A stretch of 64,000 nt of DNA, from assembly GCA_910589385.1 (NCBI GenBank), contig CAJUTU010000012.1, forward strand, positions 17,411-81,410, written 5' to 3'. The notes under the pieces are model-generated. The model saw only the letters and a program-made list of their open reading frames with translations. It ran no database searches and was not told where the DNA came from. Shown piece after piece: positions 1 to 8,168 of the stretch. Origin of the DNA: an uncultured Lachnospiraceae bacterium. Lineage in GTDB: Bacteria > Bacillota > Clostridia > Lachnospirales > Lachnospiraceae. Every line of letters starts with the position of its first letter. Position 1 is the stretch's first letter. The translations under genes and the position numbers were made by a program.

Positions 1-166
1 CGGAGCAATCCGCCACGGGATTTCACGTGCATTGTTAGAGGCTGATCCGGAGTACAGGGCAATCCTCAAAAAGGCAGGATACCTGACCCGTGACCCGAGA
101 ATGAAGGAAAGAAAGAAGTACGGTCTCAAAGCCGCAAGACGTGCACCGCAGTTTTCAAAGAGATAA
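1..166 (+). CDS. rpsI: Ribosomal protein S9, C-terminal 54 residues (partial)
   Basis: The frame open from base 2 encodes the conserved C-terminus of 30S ribosomal protein uS9, including GAIRHGISRALLEADPEYR, DPRMKERKKYGLKAARRAP and the terminal QFSKR. This tail reaches into the ribosomal P site and contacts tRNA. The gene starts before the window, so only the 3' end is seen. It is normally co-transcribed after rplM (uL13), and a strong terminator follows 27 bases after the stop. Identification is very secure. Confidence 0.97.
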   Translation, partial: GAIRHGISRALLEADPEYRAILKKAGYLTRDPRMKERKKYGLKAARRAPQFSKR

Positions 167-192
167 TTTCATATCAATTTCAAAAAGTATGC

Positions 193-230
193 AAAACTCC
201 CGAAAGTCCAGTATTTTCGGGAGTTTTTAT
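193..230 (+). terminator. Intrinsic terminator after rpsI
   Basis: The arms AAACTCCCGAAA and TTTTCGGGAGTTT form a stable stem with a short loop, followed by a T-rich run. It ends the ribosomal protein operon. Confidence 0.9.
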
Positions 231-308
231 CTATTTAAAAAAGGGCTGCATAAATGATGATACAGGCAACGGAACATCAGAAGTAAGACAGATTAGTGGG
301 AAAACAGC

Positions 309-337
309 TTGCCAGATAAAGAGCATTGTGTTATATT
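309..337 (+). promoter_or_regulatory. Promoter of the holin-like toxin mRNA
   Basis: TTGCCA (309-314) and TATATT (332-337) are separated by 17 bases, a good sigma-A promoter. The transcript would have a leader of about 90 bases before the toxin start at 435. Confidence 0.6.
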
Positions 338-387
338 GCTGACAGGGAAACCAAAGAGCCATAGGCGTCTTTACCCTTCTGATTTTC

Positions 388-427
388 GGAGGGAAGAAAA
401 GCCCTCCAGAACAAAAGAAAAGGAGGG
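388..427 (+). promoter_or_regulatory. Leader hairpin that can mask the toxin Shine-Dalgarno
   Basis: CCCTCC (402-407) can pair with GGAGGG upstream (388-393) or with the identical GGAGGG of the toxin ribosome binding site (422-427). The choice would open or close the toxin start. Leader structures that control translation are known in type I toxin mRNAs; here the effect is inferred from complementarity only. Confidence 0.45.
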
Positions 428-434
428 TGATAGG

Positions 435-530
435 ATGAATGTTACATATACGGATTTGTTCCAGTTTTGTATACTTGTCGTTGCCCTTGTCGGTCTGTGT
501 TATCAGATTTTCAAGGATAAAAAGAAATAG
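435..530 (+). CDS. Small holin-like membrane toxin (type I TA)
   Basis: A 31-residue peptide: short N-terminus, one hydrophobic helix (about residues 9-26, FQFCILVVALVGLCYQIF) and a basic tail KDKKK. This is the plan of the putative holin-like toxins (Hol_Tox family) of Firmicutes, which insert in the membrane. The start at 435 follows an AGGAGGGTGA ribosome binding site; a longer frame back to 309 runs through the promoter and is rejected. A palindrome and an oppositely oriented promoter lie just downstream, the usual place of the antisense antitoxin. A decayed second copy lies at 24.7-25.0 kb. Toxicity itself is inferred. Confidence 0.75.
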   Translation: MNVTYTDLFQFCILVVALVGLCYQIFKDKKK

Positions 531-660
531 CCGCCACTACCGCAAATAGTGACGGCTTGCCTATGTTAAATACATAGGAAGAAAACGTTAATTGAGGTAG
601 AGCCGCTTTCTTGGTTTCTCTCTCTGCCTATAATATAGCATATCTGGCAGCAGGATTCAA
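517..660 (-). ncRNA. Predicted antisense antitoxin RNA with its promoter
   Basis: On the minus strand TTGAAT (655-660) and TATATT (632-637) are 17 bases apart, giving a start near 625. The RNA would run leftward through the toxin 3' region and stop at a stem of GCCGTCACTA pairing with TAGTGGCGGC (530-556) followed by a T-rich stretch, about 108 nt. It overlaps the last codons and 3' UTR of the toxin mRNA. The same promoter, spacing and stem recur in the second copy, which supports a functional RNA. Confidence 0.7.
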
Positions 661-803
661 GCTGATTTTCTGTATCTGGCATGTATCGATAAGTAAATGC
701 ATAGCGACTAGCAAACTTAACATTTGAGGAGAGTGGGGGTATAATGTATTTTGTATGAAATTAAGAACCTATAAAATTACATAAACAGGGAAAGGAGACG
801 ATC

Positions 804-2126
804 ATGGAACAAACATTTATGAAAGAAAAGAGAATACTGCCTCTTGTATTGTCAATGTCTATGCCGATGGTAATTTCTATGGCAGTCAATTCTCTTTATA
901 ATATAGTGGACAGTTATTTTGTGGCGAAATTAAGTGAAGACGCTATGACGGCGCTGGCGCTGGTCTATCCGATGCAGAATATGATCAATGCCATAGCCAT
1001 TGGATTTGCCATTGGGATCAATGCAAGCGTGGCATTTTATCTGGGGGCAGGAGATCAGGAACAGGCAGATAAATCGGCGACGCAGGGGATGTTTCTGAAT
1101 TTCATCCATGGGGCAGTGCTGATGATTTTGTGTATTGCGGCCATGCCTGCATTTTTGAGGATGTTTTCATCGGATGAGAATGTCATAAAAATGGCGCTGG
1201 AATATTCGAACAGGGCTTTTTTATTTTCAACGGTGATCGCGCTGACATTGGTATTTGAAAAAGTGTTTCAGGCAGTAGGAAAGATGAAAATATCAATGTT
1301 CAGTATGATGTGTGGATTCGTTGTAAATATCATCCTCGATCCGCTGATGATTTTTGGAATCGGATTTTTTCCGGCCATGGGGATTGCCGGAGCAGCCTAT
1401 GCAACCGGGATCGGGCAGGTGCTTACGCTGGTTGTGTATCTGATTTTCTGCAAAGTGGATCCACTTCCTTTGAAGATTGAAAGAAAATATCTGCGTTTGG
1501 AGAAAAAAGTAGCGGCAAGGATGTATTCGGTAGGGATTTCTGCGACAGTAAGCCTGGCTCTTCCTTCTCTGTTGATCTCGGTATTGAATGGGATCCTTGC
1601 AGGATTTTCAGAAAAATATGTGCTTGTCCTGGGTGTTTATTACAAACTACAGACATTTATTTATCTGACGGCAAATGGGATTATCCAAGGGATCAGGCCT
1701 TTGATGGGATACAATTTTGGCGCGGGAGAAAAGGAACGTGTGAAAAAGATTTTCAAAACAACGCTGGTGCTTACTATGGGGGTTATGGTGATCGGAACGA
1801 TTTTGTCATGGCTGATCCCAGAAAATCTGATCGGCTTATTTACCACGAATCCGCAGACCATCCAAAGCGGCGTCACAGCTCTTCATATCATCAGCTTTGG
1901 ATTTGTACTGTCGGCGGTTTCTGTTACCTGCTGCGGTGCATTGGAAGGCTTGGGAAAAGGAAGGCCGTCCCTCTATATTTCGCTGTTCAGGTATACAGTC
2001 ATTATCATACCGGCAGCATTCCTGTTCAGCAGGCTGATGGGGGCAAAAGGCGTTTGGTTTGCATTTTGTTTTACAGAACTTGTAACGGCAGGGCTGGCAT
2101 TCTTTATTTATAAGAAGAATGAGTAA
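804..2126 (+). CDS. MATE family efflux transporter
   Basis: A 440-residue polytopic protein, the usual MATE length, with about twelve hydrophobic segments. The N-terminal motif LPLVLSMSMPMVISMAVNSLYNIVDSYFV fits the first MatE domain, and a second related half begins near residue 235. MATE proteins export cationic drugs or metabolites using Na+ or H+ gradients across the cell membrane; the substrate cannot be read here. The start at 804 follows AAAGGAGA. It is followed by an acetyltransferase gene of the zwittermicin-resistance type, so the pair could serve self-protection against a small molecule, which is inference only. Confidence 0.9.
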   Translation: MEQTFMKEKRILPLVLSMSMPMVISMAVNSLYNIVDSYFVAKLSEDAMTALALVYPMQNMINAIAIGFAIGINASVAFYLGAGDQEQADKSATQGMFLNFIHGAVLMILCIAAMPAFLRMFSSDENVIKMALEYSNRAFLFSTVIALTLVFEKVFQAVGKMKISMFSMMCGFVVNIILDPLMIFGIGFFPAMGIAGAAYATGIGQVLTLVVYLIFCKVDPLPLKIERKYLRLEKKVAARMYSVGISATVSLALPSLLISVLNGILAGFSEKYVLVLGVYYKLQTFIYLTANGIIQGIRPLMGYNFGAGEKERVKKIFKTTLVLTMGVMVIGTILSWLIPENLIGLFTTNPQTIQSGVTALHIISFGFVLSAVSVTCCGALEGLGKGRPSLYISLFRYTVIIIPAAFLFSRLMGAKGVWFAFCFTELVTAGLAFFIYKKNE

Positions 2127-2169
2127 GGAACGGGCCGGTTAAAAAGGAAATATGGGGAGGAGACGGAAA

Positions 2170-2946
2170 ATGGTTTATAAAGTAAAGGGCACGGAAAAAA
2201 TCGCACGGTTATTTGAGGGCTGGCAGGAAACCTTGATATGGTCCTGTATTCAAAATGTGATGGGAAGCCTTTATGTGGATTCGACGGAAAAGCCAGGGTC
2301 TGCCATGGCCGTGTCGGGAGACTTCTGCTTTTTCGCGGGAAAACCGAATGAAGAGCTGATCCGGTATTGGTTCAAATGTTATCAAGGGGAGCATCCATGG
2401 GGTGTGATCATGGTTCCTCAGAACGAGGAATGGGGAAAACTGATTGAAACATGTTATGGAGAAAGAGCAAAGAAGGTTACACGGTATGCCATAAAGAAGG
2501 AACCGGACGTATTCGATCAAGAGAAGCTGCAGGATGCGGTCAATGCTCTGCCGGCCGGTTACATATTAAAAATGATAGATGAAAATTTATTCTGGAGCTG
2601 CAGGGAAATCCCATGGTGTAAGGACTGGGTGTCCCAGTATGATAATTATGAGATGTACCGGAAATACGGACTTGGGGTGGTGGTTTTAAAAGATGGAGAA
2701 CCAGTATCCGGGGCTTCTTCCTATACCAGTTTCCTGGGAGGGATAGAGATTGAGATTGATACCCGTGAAGACCATCGCAGGAAAGGGCTTGCCTATGCAT
2801 GTGCCGCAAAGCTGATCCTGGAATGCCTGGCAAGGGGCTGGTATCCGAGCTGGGACGCACAGAATCCATGGTCAGTGGCCCTGGCGGAAAAGCTGGGATA
2901 CCATTTTGACCATGAATATACGGCATATGAGGTTTTTGTGATGTAA
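2170..2946 (+). CDS. GNAT acetyltransferase (ZmaR-like)
   Basis: About 258 residues. The C-terminal half has the GNAT core: a beta strand GLGVVVLKDGEPVSGASSY, the acetyl-CoA loop TREDHRRKGLAYACAAKLI (the R/Q-x-x-G-x-G/A type) and a final NPWSVALAEKLGYHF helix-strand. The N-terminal half resembles the GNAT_acetyltran proteins typified by zwittermicin A resistance protein ZmaR. The start at 2170 is chosen because GGGGAGGAGA lies at 2154-2163; an upstream ATG at 2152 would sit on top of it. It follows the MATE gene by 43 bases and could share its transcript. Confidence 0.75.
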   Translation: MVYKVKGTEKIARLFEGWQETLIWSCIQNVMGSLYVDSTEKPGSAMAVSGDFCFFAGKPNEELIRYWFKCYQGEHPWGVIMVPQNEEWGKLIETCYGERAKKVTRYAIKKEPDVFDQEKLQDAVNALPAGYILKMIDENLFWSCREIPWCKDWVSQYDNYEMYRKYGLGVVVLKDGEPVSGASSYTSFLGGIEIEIDTREDHRRKGLAYACAAKLILECLARGWYPSWDAQNPWSVALAEKLGYHFDHEYTAYEVFVM

Positions 2947-2962
2947 GGGCTGGGTGTAGATT

Positions 2963-3865
2963 ATGGTTAGAATCAATGATCTTACAAAATATTTTGATGA
3001 TGTTTGTGCGGTAAATCACGTTTCTCTGGAAATACCGGAGGGTATCATGTTCGGCCTGCTCGGTACAAACGGAGCAGGCAAGACAACGCTGCTTAGGATG
3101 CTGGCAGGTATCATTGATGGGGATTCAGGAGAAATTCTGTTTGATGGGGAGGAAGAAGCATTTTCTCCGTCATGCAAGGAAAATTTTTTTTATCTGCCCG
3201 ATGATCCCTATTATTTTCCAAACGCATCTATGAAGGTGATGTTGGATTTTTTCAAAAAGCAGTATCCCAGAACCGATGCAGATTCGGCTGTATACATGGC
3301 GGAATCACTGAATCTGGATATCAATCGGCCGCTCCGGACATTTTCAAAAGGAATGAAGAGGCAGGCATTTCTCATATTGGCCTTGTGCTGCCGGACAAAA
3401 TTCCTTTTTTGCGACGAGGTATTTGACGGATTAGATCCGATTGCGGCTGAGATCATGAAAAATTTGTTCCGGCAGGAAATGAAGGCGCGTAAATTTACAA
3501 TTATCGTTGCATCCCATAAACTCAATGACCTGGAAGATATCTGCGGAAATATTGCCATTCTCCACAAAGGCGGTGTAGTCACTGCCGGGGATTTTAAGAG
3601 CAGAGCAAAAAATGTGAGCAAGTTCCAATGCGTATTTCAGCCGGAAATGAAGCTGGATGAGCTGAAAAAACATCCGTCGGTTTTACGGTGCCATGAAGAC
3701 GCACGCTTCATTACTTTGATCACTAGAGGAAACCGTGAGGAAATCCGGAAAATGCTGGAGGCCAATGGACCGATTTTTATAAATGAGGTTCCGCTTAGTC
3801 TGGAGGAAACGTTTATTGTGGAAATGGAGGGTGCAGGATATGACATCAGAAAAGTACTTCACTAA
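2963..3865 (+). CDS. ABC transporter ATP-binding protein
   Basis: 300 residues. Walker A GTNGAGKTT at 34-42, an ABC signature variant FSKGMKRQA near 127-135, Walker B FLFCDE near 147-152 and the H-loop VASHKLNDLED. It resembles the YhcG/YtrB-type ATPases that pair with a large hydrophobic partner. The stop overlaps the start of the next gene by 26 bases, which indicates translational coupling and a common transporter. No GntR regulator is adjacent, although these systems often have one. The ribosome binding site is weak (GGGTGTAG), so translation may depend on the upstream gene. Confidence 0.88.
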   Translation: MVRINDLTKYFDDVCAVNHVSLEIPEGIMFGLLGTNGAGKTTLLRMLAGIIDGDSGEILFDGEEEAFSPSCKENFFYLPDDPYYFPNASMKVMLDFFKKQYPRTDADSAVYMAESLNLDINRPLRTFSKGMKRQAFLILALCCRTKFLFCDEVFDGLDPIAAEIMKNLFRQEMKARKFTIIVASHKLNDLEDICGNIAILHKGGVVTAGDFKSRAKNVSKFQCVFQPEMKLDELKKHPSVLRCHEDARFITLITRGNREEIRKMLEANGPIFINEVPLSLEETFIVEMEGAGYDIRKVLH

Positions 3866-5843
3866 ATGGGTAAAGGAAGCCGGAAGAGGCCATCTTACAG
3901 CGTTTTTGACATGGGGAAGTATGGCTGTTTATGCAGCGGCTTCTGTAGTGCGGTTGGGCATGAGTACGGAATCATCATTTTTCGGCATTGGCAGCGTCGA
4001 ATTTTTATGGCTCAGTGAAGGGCTGGGATTTGCGCTTTCGTTTTTGGAATTTAGTTATCTTCTGCAGCCGAAAAAACTGGATTTTTATTATAGCCTTCCA
4101 GTGAAGAAAAGCACCATTTTCTGGAGCAGATATATACACGGGCTCCTGCATTTTATGATTCCTTTGGTATTAACGATGACAGCATGCGGACTTTTTGAAA
4201 GCAGTATTGATACGGATTTCATGCCTTATTCGGGCAGCTATACGGGGCACAGTATTCTCACATTTGCGGCGGTATTTCTCATATTTTATCATATCGGGAT
4301 CCTGTTCATTACCATCTGCGGAAATATTCTTTCTGCGGTTTTGGGGTGTGCTGTTGTTCTTCTTTATGGAAATATTCTGATTGGAAATGCATTTACGATA
4401 TTCGCAAAAAATTATTTTCGGACTTATTACAGGATTCCATTATTTGAAAAACTGGATGTGATATTTGCGCCGCTCTCTTTGACAGGAAGCCTGGCCGGAG
4501 CCGGCATGTTTGATAAGAAGGCAGTTTTTGAGTATATACCGCCTCTTTCAGATATCGCTGCCGCGTTTGTATGGATTCTTTTTCTTCTTCTTCTTTTTGC
4601 GGCTGCACAGAAAAAAAGAAAAACGGAACGGATCGGAAAAATATTTGTGTTTTCCCCGGCGGAACGGGCGGCGGAGATTTTACTTTCCTTTGGCGTGGGG
4701 GTGTGGAGCGGAAGTTTTTTCATTGATTTGTCGGGGATTGCAGACGAGAAGCCTGCAGCCGCTTTTGCCGTCAGTATTCTTATCGGCGTGTCGGCGGCAT
4801 CTGCGGTTCACTTTCTGCTGGAGTGGGGAGCGGGCGGCTTAGCCGGACGGAAAGGGATATTTCGCCGGAAATGGCAGCTCATTGTGGAATGTGCGGCTGT
4901 GATTTTTGCAGGAACCCTATTTTTTACAGGAGCATCGTCCTTTGACGGCTTTGTGCCGGAGGTGGGTGAGGTTGAGAAAATCGGAATCAGCATTGATGGA
5001 CTTGATATGACAGGTCAGGACTATCGGCAGATCCTTGTGGGAGTGTCCCGGTACGAGACGGACAGGCAGCTTGAGAAGTACCTGTTTGCTGAGGAGGGAA
5101 AGGATGCGGCAGCAGCATGGCTTTCTACGCTGGCTGAAGCCAATCATAGCAACAGCAGGAGTTCCCGGCCGTCTGAATATACCCATGCAGCCGTCTGTTA
5201 CCGTATGAAAAACGGGAAGGAGGTATACCGGATATATCCGGTATCAGAAGAGGGTTTGCAGGCATATGCTTCTGTATACGAGACGGAAGAGTATAAAAAA
5301 ATTGCTTATCAGACGCCGGACAGCAGATATGTGATGGATGCCAGGTTCCTCTGGTCGGACGGAGTTACGGATACGGTATTAAAGCTGGAGGATAATGAAA
5401 AAGAAGCGCTTCTGGATGCATGGAAAAGTGATATTGGCAGCATGAAAATGGAGCAGCTTGAAGAAGCTCTGCCGCTGGGATTTATTGAGATTGATTCGGA
5501 CATGAGGCTGGTTTCGGCAGAAATGGCGGTGTATCCGTTTTTTTCAAAGACCTGCGGCTTTTTAGAAAAACATGGAATGCAGATTTATAAAACCTTGTCG
5601 GGCTATCCGGTGTCTTCGGTGAGCGTGGGCAGTGCATCATCAAATGGCATTGGAAACCGGGGCGTAAAATATTATAAGGATCCGGGTGATATTGAGAGAT
5701 GGAAAGCAAAAGCGGTTCCTGAAAGGCTGGATCTGCAGCCGCTTCTCTATCCATTGGACTATTCACAGGAGATTAAGGCGGAAGTGGAGGACGAAACAAC
5801 AAATTCGGTGGTATATGTGTATTGTTATTTACTGATGGAGTAA
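3840..5843 (+). CDS. ABC transporter permease with DUF6449-like C-terminus
   Basis: 667 residues from the ATG at 3840, which follows GGAGG inside the end of the ATPase gene. Residues about 20-380 contain roughly eight to ten membrane segments. From about residue 385 on it is a soluble, probably extracytoplasmic domain (after SFDGFVPEVGEVEKIGISIDG) similar to DUF6449 proteins of Lachnospiraceae. It should form the membrane part of the transporter with the ATPase encoded just before. The substrate is unknown. A longer frame from 3783 overlaps the ATPase too far to be likely. Confidence 0.8.
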   Translation: MTSEKYFTKWVKEAGRGHLTAFLTWGSMAVYAAASVVRLGMSTESSFFGIGSVEFLWLSEGLGFALSFLEFSYLLQPKKLDFYYSLPVKKSTIFWSRYIHGLLHFMIPLVLTMTACGLFESSIDTDFMPYSGSYTGHSILTFAAVFLIFYHIGILFITICGNILSAVLGCAVVLLYGNILIGNAFTIFAKNYFRTYYRIPLFEKLDVIFAPLSLTGSLAGAGMFDKKAVFEYIPPLSDIAAAFVWILFLLLLFAAAQKKRKTERIGKIFVFSPAERAAEILLSFGVGVWSGSFFIDLSGIADEKPAAAFAVSILIGVSAASAVHFLLEWGAGGLAGRKGIFRRKWQLIVECAAVIFAGTLFFTGASSFDGFVPEVGEVEKIGISIDGLDMTGQDYRQILVGVSRYETDRQLEKYLFAEEGKDAAAAWLSTLAEANHSNSRSSRPSEYTHAAVCYRMKNGKEVYRIYPVSEEGLQAYASVYETEEYKKIAYQTPDSRYVMDARFLWSDGVTDTVLKLEDNEKEALLDAWKSDIGSMKMEQLEEALPLGFIEIDSDMRLVSAEMAVYPFFSKTCGFLEKHGMQIYKTLSGYPVSSVSVGSASSNGIGNRGVKYYKDPGDIERWKAKAVPERLDLQPLLYPLDYSQEIKAEVEDETTNSVVYVYCYLLME

Positions 5844-5859
5844 TGGGAATATTAGGAGG

Positions 5860-6420
5860 ATGAACTGGATGAAGGACATTTTTTTGAATGCTGTTAAGGG
5901 AAAAAAGTGGAAGCGGCATTTTATGGCAGCTTTGCTGATATTGGCGTTAGCTATGACTGGCTGCGGCGCGTCACAGGGAGTTACAGATGAAAAGGCAGGA
6001 ACAGCATCTGATGAAACTACAGGAGAAGCCGTCAATGAAACGGATGCGGCAGTTGAAGATGAAAATACCGGACCGGCGGAGGACGGCGTCTATAGCAGTA
6101 AAGATGATGTGGCGCAGTATATCCATATTTACGGGCATCTGCCTTCTAACTTCATTACAAAAAAAGAGGCGGAGGAACTGGGATGGCAGGGAGGTTCCCT
6201 GGAGCCTTATGCACCGGGCAAGTGCATCGGAGGAAATCGTTTTGGGAATTACGAAGGACTTTTGCCGGAGAAGGATGGACGGGTTTATACAGAGTGCGAT
6301 ATCGACACGCTGGGTGCCGATAAACGCGGCGCCAAACGGATCGTATTTTCAAATGACGGATTGATCTACTATACCGGGGATCATTATGAATCCTTTGAAC
6401 GTTTATATGGAGAGGATTAA
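5860..6420 (+). CDS. Barnase-like ribonuclease with lipoprotein signal
   Basis: 186 residues. An N-terminal signal ends in the lipobox MTG-C with Cys35, then a low-complexity acidic linker (about 36-76), then a full barnase domain (about 77-185). Barnase landmarks are present: YGHLPSNFITKKEAEELGW, APGKCIGGNRFGN, and the catalytic set E145 (TECDID), R156, R160 and H175 (GDHYESF), equivalent to barnase Glu73, Arg83, Arg87 and His102. It should cleave RNA and be anchored to or released from the cell surface. The barstar gene follows after two bases. A membrane-anchored barnase is unusual, since the classic enzyme is freely secreted. Confidence 0.85.
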   Translation: MNWMKDIFLNAVKGKKWKRHFMAALLILALAMTGCGASQGVTDEKAGTASDETTGEAVNETDAAVEDENTGPAEDGVYSSKDDVAQYIHIYGHLPSNFITKKEAEELGWQGGSLEPYAPGKCIGGNRFGNYEGLLPEKDGRVYTECDIDTLGADKRGAKRIVFSNDGLIYYTGDHYESFERLYGED

Positions 6421-6422
6421 AT

Positions 6423-6695
6423 ATGCGTGTATGTATATTAGATGGAAAAGTGATTGAGAATAAAGAGATGCTCCATGATATTCTGGCTGACAGCCTGGGA
6501 TTTCCCGGTTGGTATGGAAGAAATCTGGATGCTTTGCACGACTGCCTGACGGACGTGCAGGAAAAAACGGAGATCCGCCTTCAAAATGAAAGCGATCTGA
6601 CTGCGCGCTTGGGAAATTATGCTGCTGCTCTGTCGAAAGTATTTGCTGTATCAGCAGAGGAGAATGACAGGTTAAAGTATATTATAGAAAGATAA
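6423..6695 (+). CDS. Barstar-like RNase inhibitor
   Basis: 90 residues, the barstar length, without a signal peptide, so cytoplasmic. The hallmark LGFPGWYGRNLDALHDCLTD is present, with D36 and D40 at the positions of barstar Asp35 and Asp39 that plug the barnase active site. Its start lies two bases after the barnase-like stop, so both proteins are made from one mRNA in a coupled way. It should protect the producer from RNase that has not yet left the cytoplasm. Confidence 0.85.
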   Translation: MRVCILDGKVIENKEMLHDILADSLGFPGWYGRNLDALHDCLTDVQEKTEIRLQNESDLTARLGNYAAALSKVFAVSAEENDRLKYIIER

Positions 6696-6745
6696 ACTTT
6701 GATTATTATGTACGGCAGCAAATTCCGAAAGACATGATATTGCCC

Positions 6746-6774
6746 TTGCTGATCCTGGCGGAAGGAAGTATAAT
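6746..6774 (+). promoter_or_regulatory. Promoter for the AI-2E transporter gene
   Basis: TTGCTG (6746-6751) and a perfect TATAAT (6769-6774) are 17 bases apart, about 60 bases before the start codon. Confidence 0.6.
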
Positions 6775-6836
6775 AGTGGTACTGCAGCAGGCAATGGATC
6801 TGCTGCGCAGATTATTTACAGACCGGAGGCAGATGA

Positions 6837-7985
6837 ATGGATTTAAATAAAGAGAATATGCGGAAAATAAGGGAACTGATCGTATTTACCATTGTAATTT
6901 TGATGGCCCTTTGGAAATATACGCTGGTAGTGGATGTATTGGGATTTGTTTTAAACATTATATTTCCGTTTCTGTTAGGCGGTGCGATTGCATTTATCCT
7001 GAATGTGCCTATGAGTTTTCTGGAGCGTCAGATTTTTGGAAATGGGAATACGCAAGCCAAGCCTGTACAGCGGATTGCCAGGCCCTGCAGCCTGACTCTG
7101 ACGGTCTTATGTGTGATCGGCATCATTGCCCTGGTGATGTTTGTTGTGATCCCACAGCTTGGGTCTACATTTGTCAGTCTGGGCAAGTCAATCCAGGATT
7201 TCATGCCAAGCGCTATCTTGTGGATGGAGGAGCTGTTTCATAATAATGAAGAAATCATGGATCTGCTCGGCGATCTGAACATGGACTGGGATAAAATACT
7301 GGACAGCGTGGTCTCTTTCTTTAAGAGCGGCGCGGGAAATGTTTTGAATTCTACTATGTCTGCAGCGAAAAGCATCATCAGCAGTGTGACTACATTTTTT
7401 ATTGCATTTGTATTTGCCTGCTATATCCTTTTGCAGAAAGAAAAGCTGCATGTGCAGATGAAGAAGATTTTGTATGCATACCTGCCAAAGAGGATCGTAG
7501 AGAAAATGCTGGACGTCTGTTCTCTAACTTACCGCACATTTTCCAGTTTCCTTACCGGACAGTGCGTGGAGGCGTTGATATTGGGATCCATGTTTTTTGT
7601 GGCCATGGGAATCTTACGTCTGCCTTATGCACTGCTGGTAGGGATCCTGATTGCATTCACCGCATTGATCCCAATTTTCGGGGCGTTTATCGGATGTGTT
7701 GTGGGGGCATTTTTAATCCTCATGGTCAATCCGGTGCAGGCGTTTACCTTTGTAGTCATGTTCCTTGTACTACAGCAGATTGAAGGAAACTTAATCTATC
7801 CAAAGGTGGTAGGAAATTCTGTGGGACTTCCTTCCATATGGGTACTTGCGGCTGTCAGTATCGGCGGCAGCCTGATGGGGGTCGTGGGGATGCTGGTATT
7901 TATCCCGCTGGTGTCTGTCGTATATATTTTGTTCCGGGGAGACGTGTATAAACGGCTGGATGAAAGAGGGATAGAGGTAGAATGA
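6837..7985 (+). CDS. AI-2E family transporter (PerM/TqsA type)
   Basis: 382 residues with about seven to eight membrane helices in the arrangement of the AI-2 exporter (AI-2E/UPF0118) family: a first hairpin, a soluble segment (about 120-170), then a conserved C-terminal bundle including the ALIPIFGAFIG and EGNLIYPKVVG motifs. Members export autoinducer-2 or act as ion antiporters; which one applies cannot be told here. The gene has its own promoter and terminator and appears monocistronic. Confidence 0.88.
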   Translation: MDLNKENMRKIRELIVFTIVILMALWKYTLVVDVLGFVLNIIFPFLLGGAIAFILNVPMSFLERQIFGNGNTQAKPVQRIARPCSLTLTVLCVIGIIALVMFVVIPQLGSTFVSLGKSIQDFMPSAILWMEELFHNNEEIMDLLGDLNMDWDKILDSVVSFFKSGAGNVLNSTMSAAKSIISSVTTFFIAFVFACYILLQKEKLHVQMKKILYAYLPKRIVEKMLDVCSLTYRTFSSFLTGQCVEALILGSMFFVAMGILRLPYALLVGILIAFTALIPIFGAFIGCVVGAFLILMVNPVQAFTFVVMFLVLQQIEGNLIYPKVVGNSVGLPSIWVLAAVSIGGSLMGVVGMLVFIPLVSVVYILFRGDVYKRLDERGIEVE

Positions 7986-8024
7986 ACACGGTCTGGAAAG
8001 CCATAGACCTTTGAAATAAAAATG

Positions 8025-8070
8025 CCTCCAGAGGATATCAAAAAACGGATGCCTTTGGGGGTAATTTTAT
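8025..8070 (+). terminator. Terminator after the AI-2E transporter gene
   Basis: CCTCCAGAGG (8025-8034) pairs with CCTTTGGGGG (8052-8061), with G-U pairs, and a T-rich stretch follows. Confidence 0.55.
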
Positions 8071-8109
8071 AATTATTTTCAAAAAAATGAATAAAATAAG
8101 GAAAAATAC

Positions 8110-8140
8110 TTGACTTTCCACCCTGTGGAAGCTGTATAAA
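8110..8140 (+). promoter_or_regulatory. MerR-type promoter with 19-bp spacer and dyad operator
   Basis: TTGACT (8110-8115) and TATAAA (8135-8140) are 19 bases apart instead of 17. The spacer holds the dyad CTTTCCAC / GTGGAAG. An overlong spacer with a dyad between the boxes is the hallmark of promoters untwisted by MerR family activators, so this is probably the binding site of the regulator encoded directly downstream. Confidence 0.75.
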
Positions 8141-8168
8141 CTTATGCTATGAGGGAGGAGTGAGAAAA

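Noticed and set aside
309..434. N-terminal extension of the holin-like toxin to 73 residues
   Set aside because: It begins with TTG inside the -35 box of the predicted promoter and crosses the leader hairpin; the ATG at 435 has the only good ribosome binding site.
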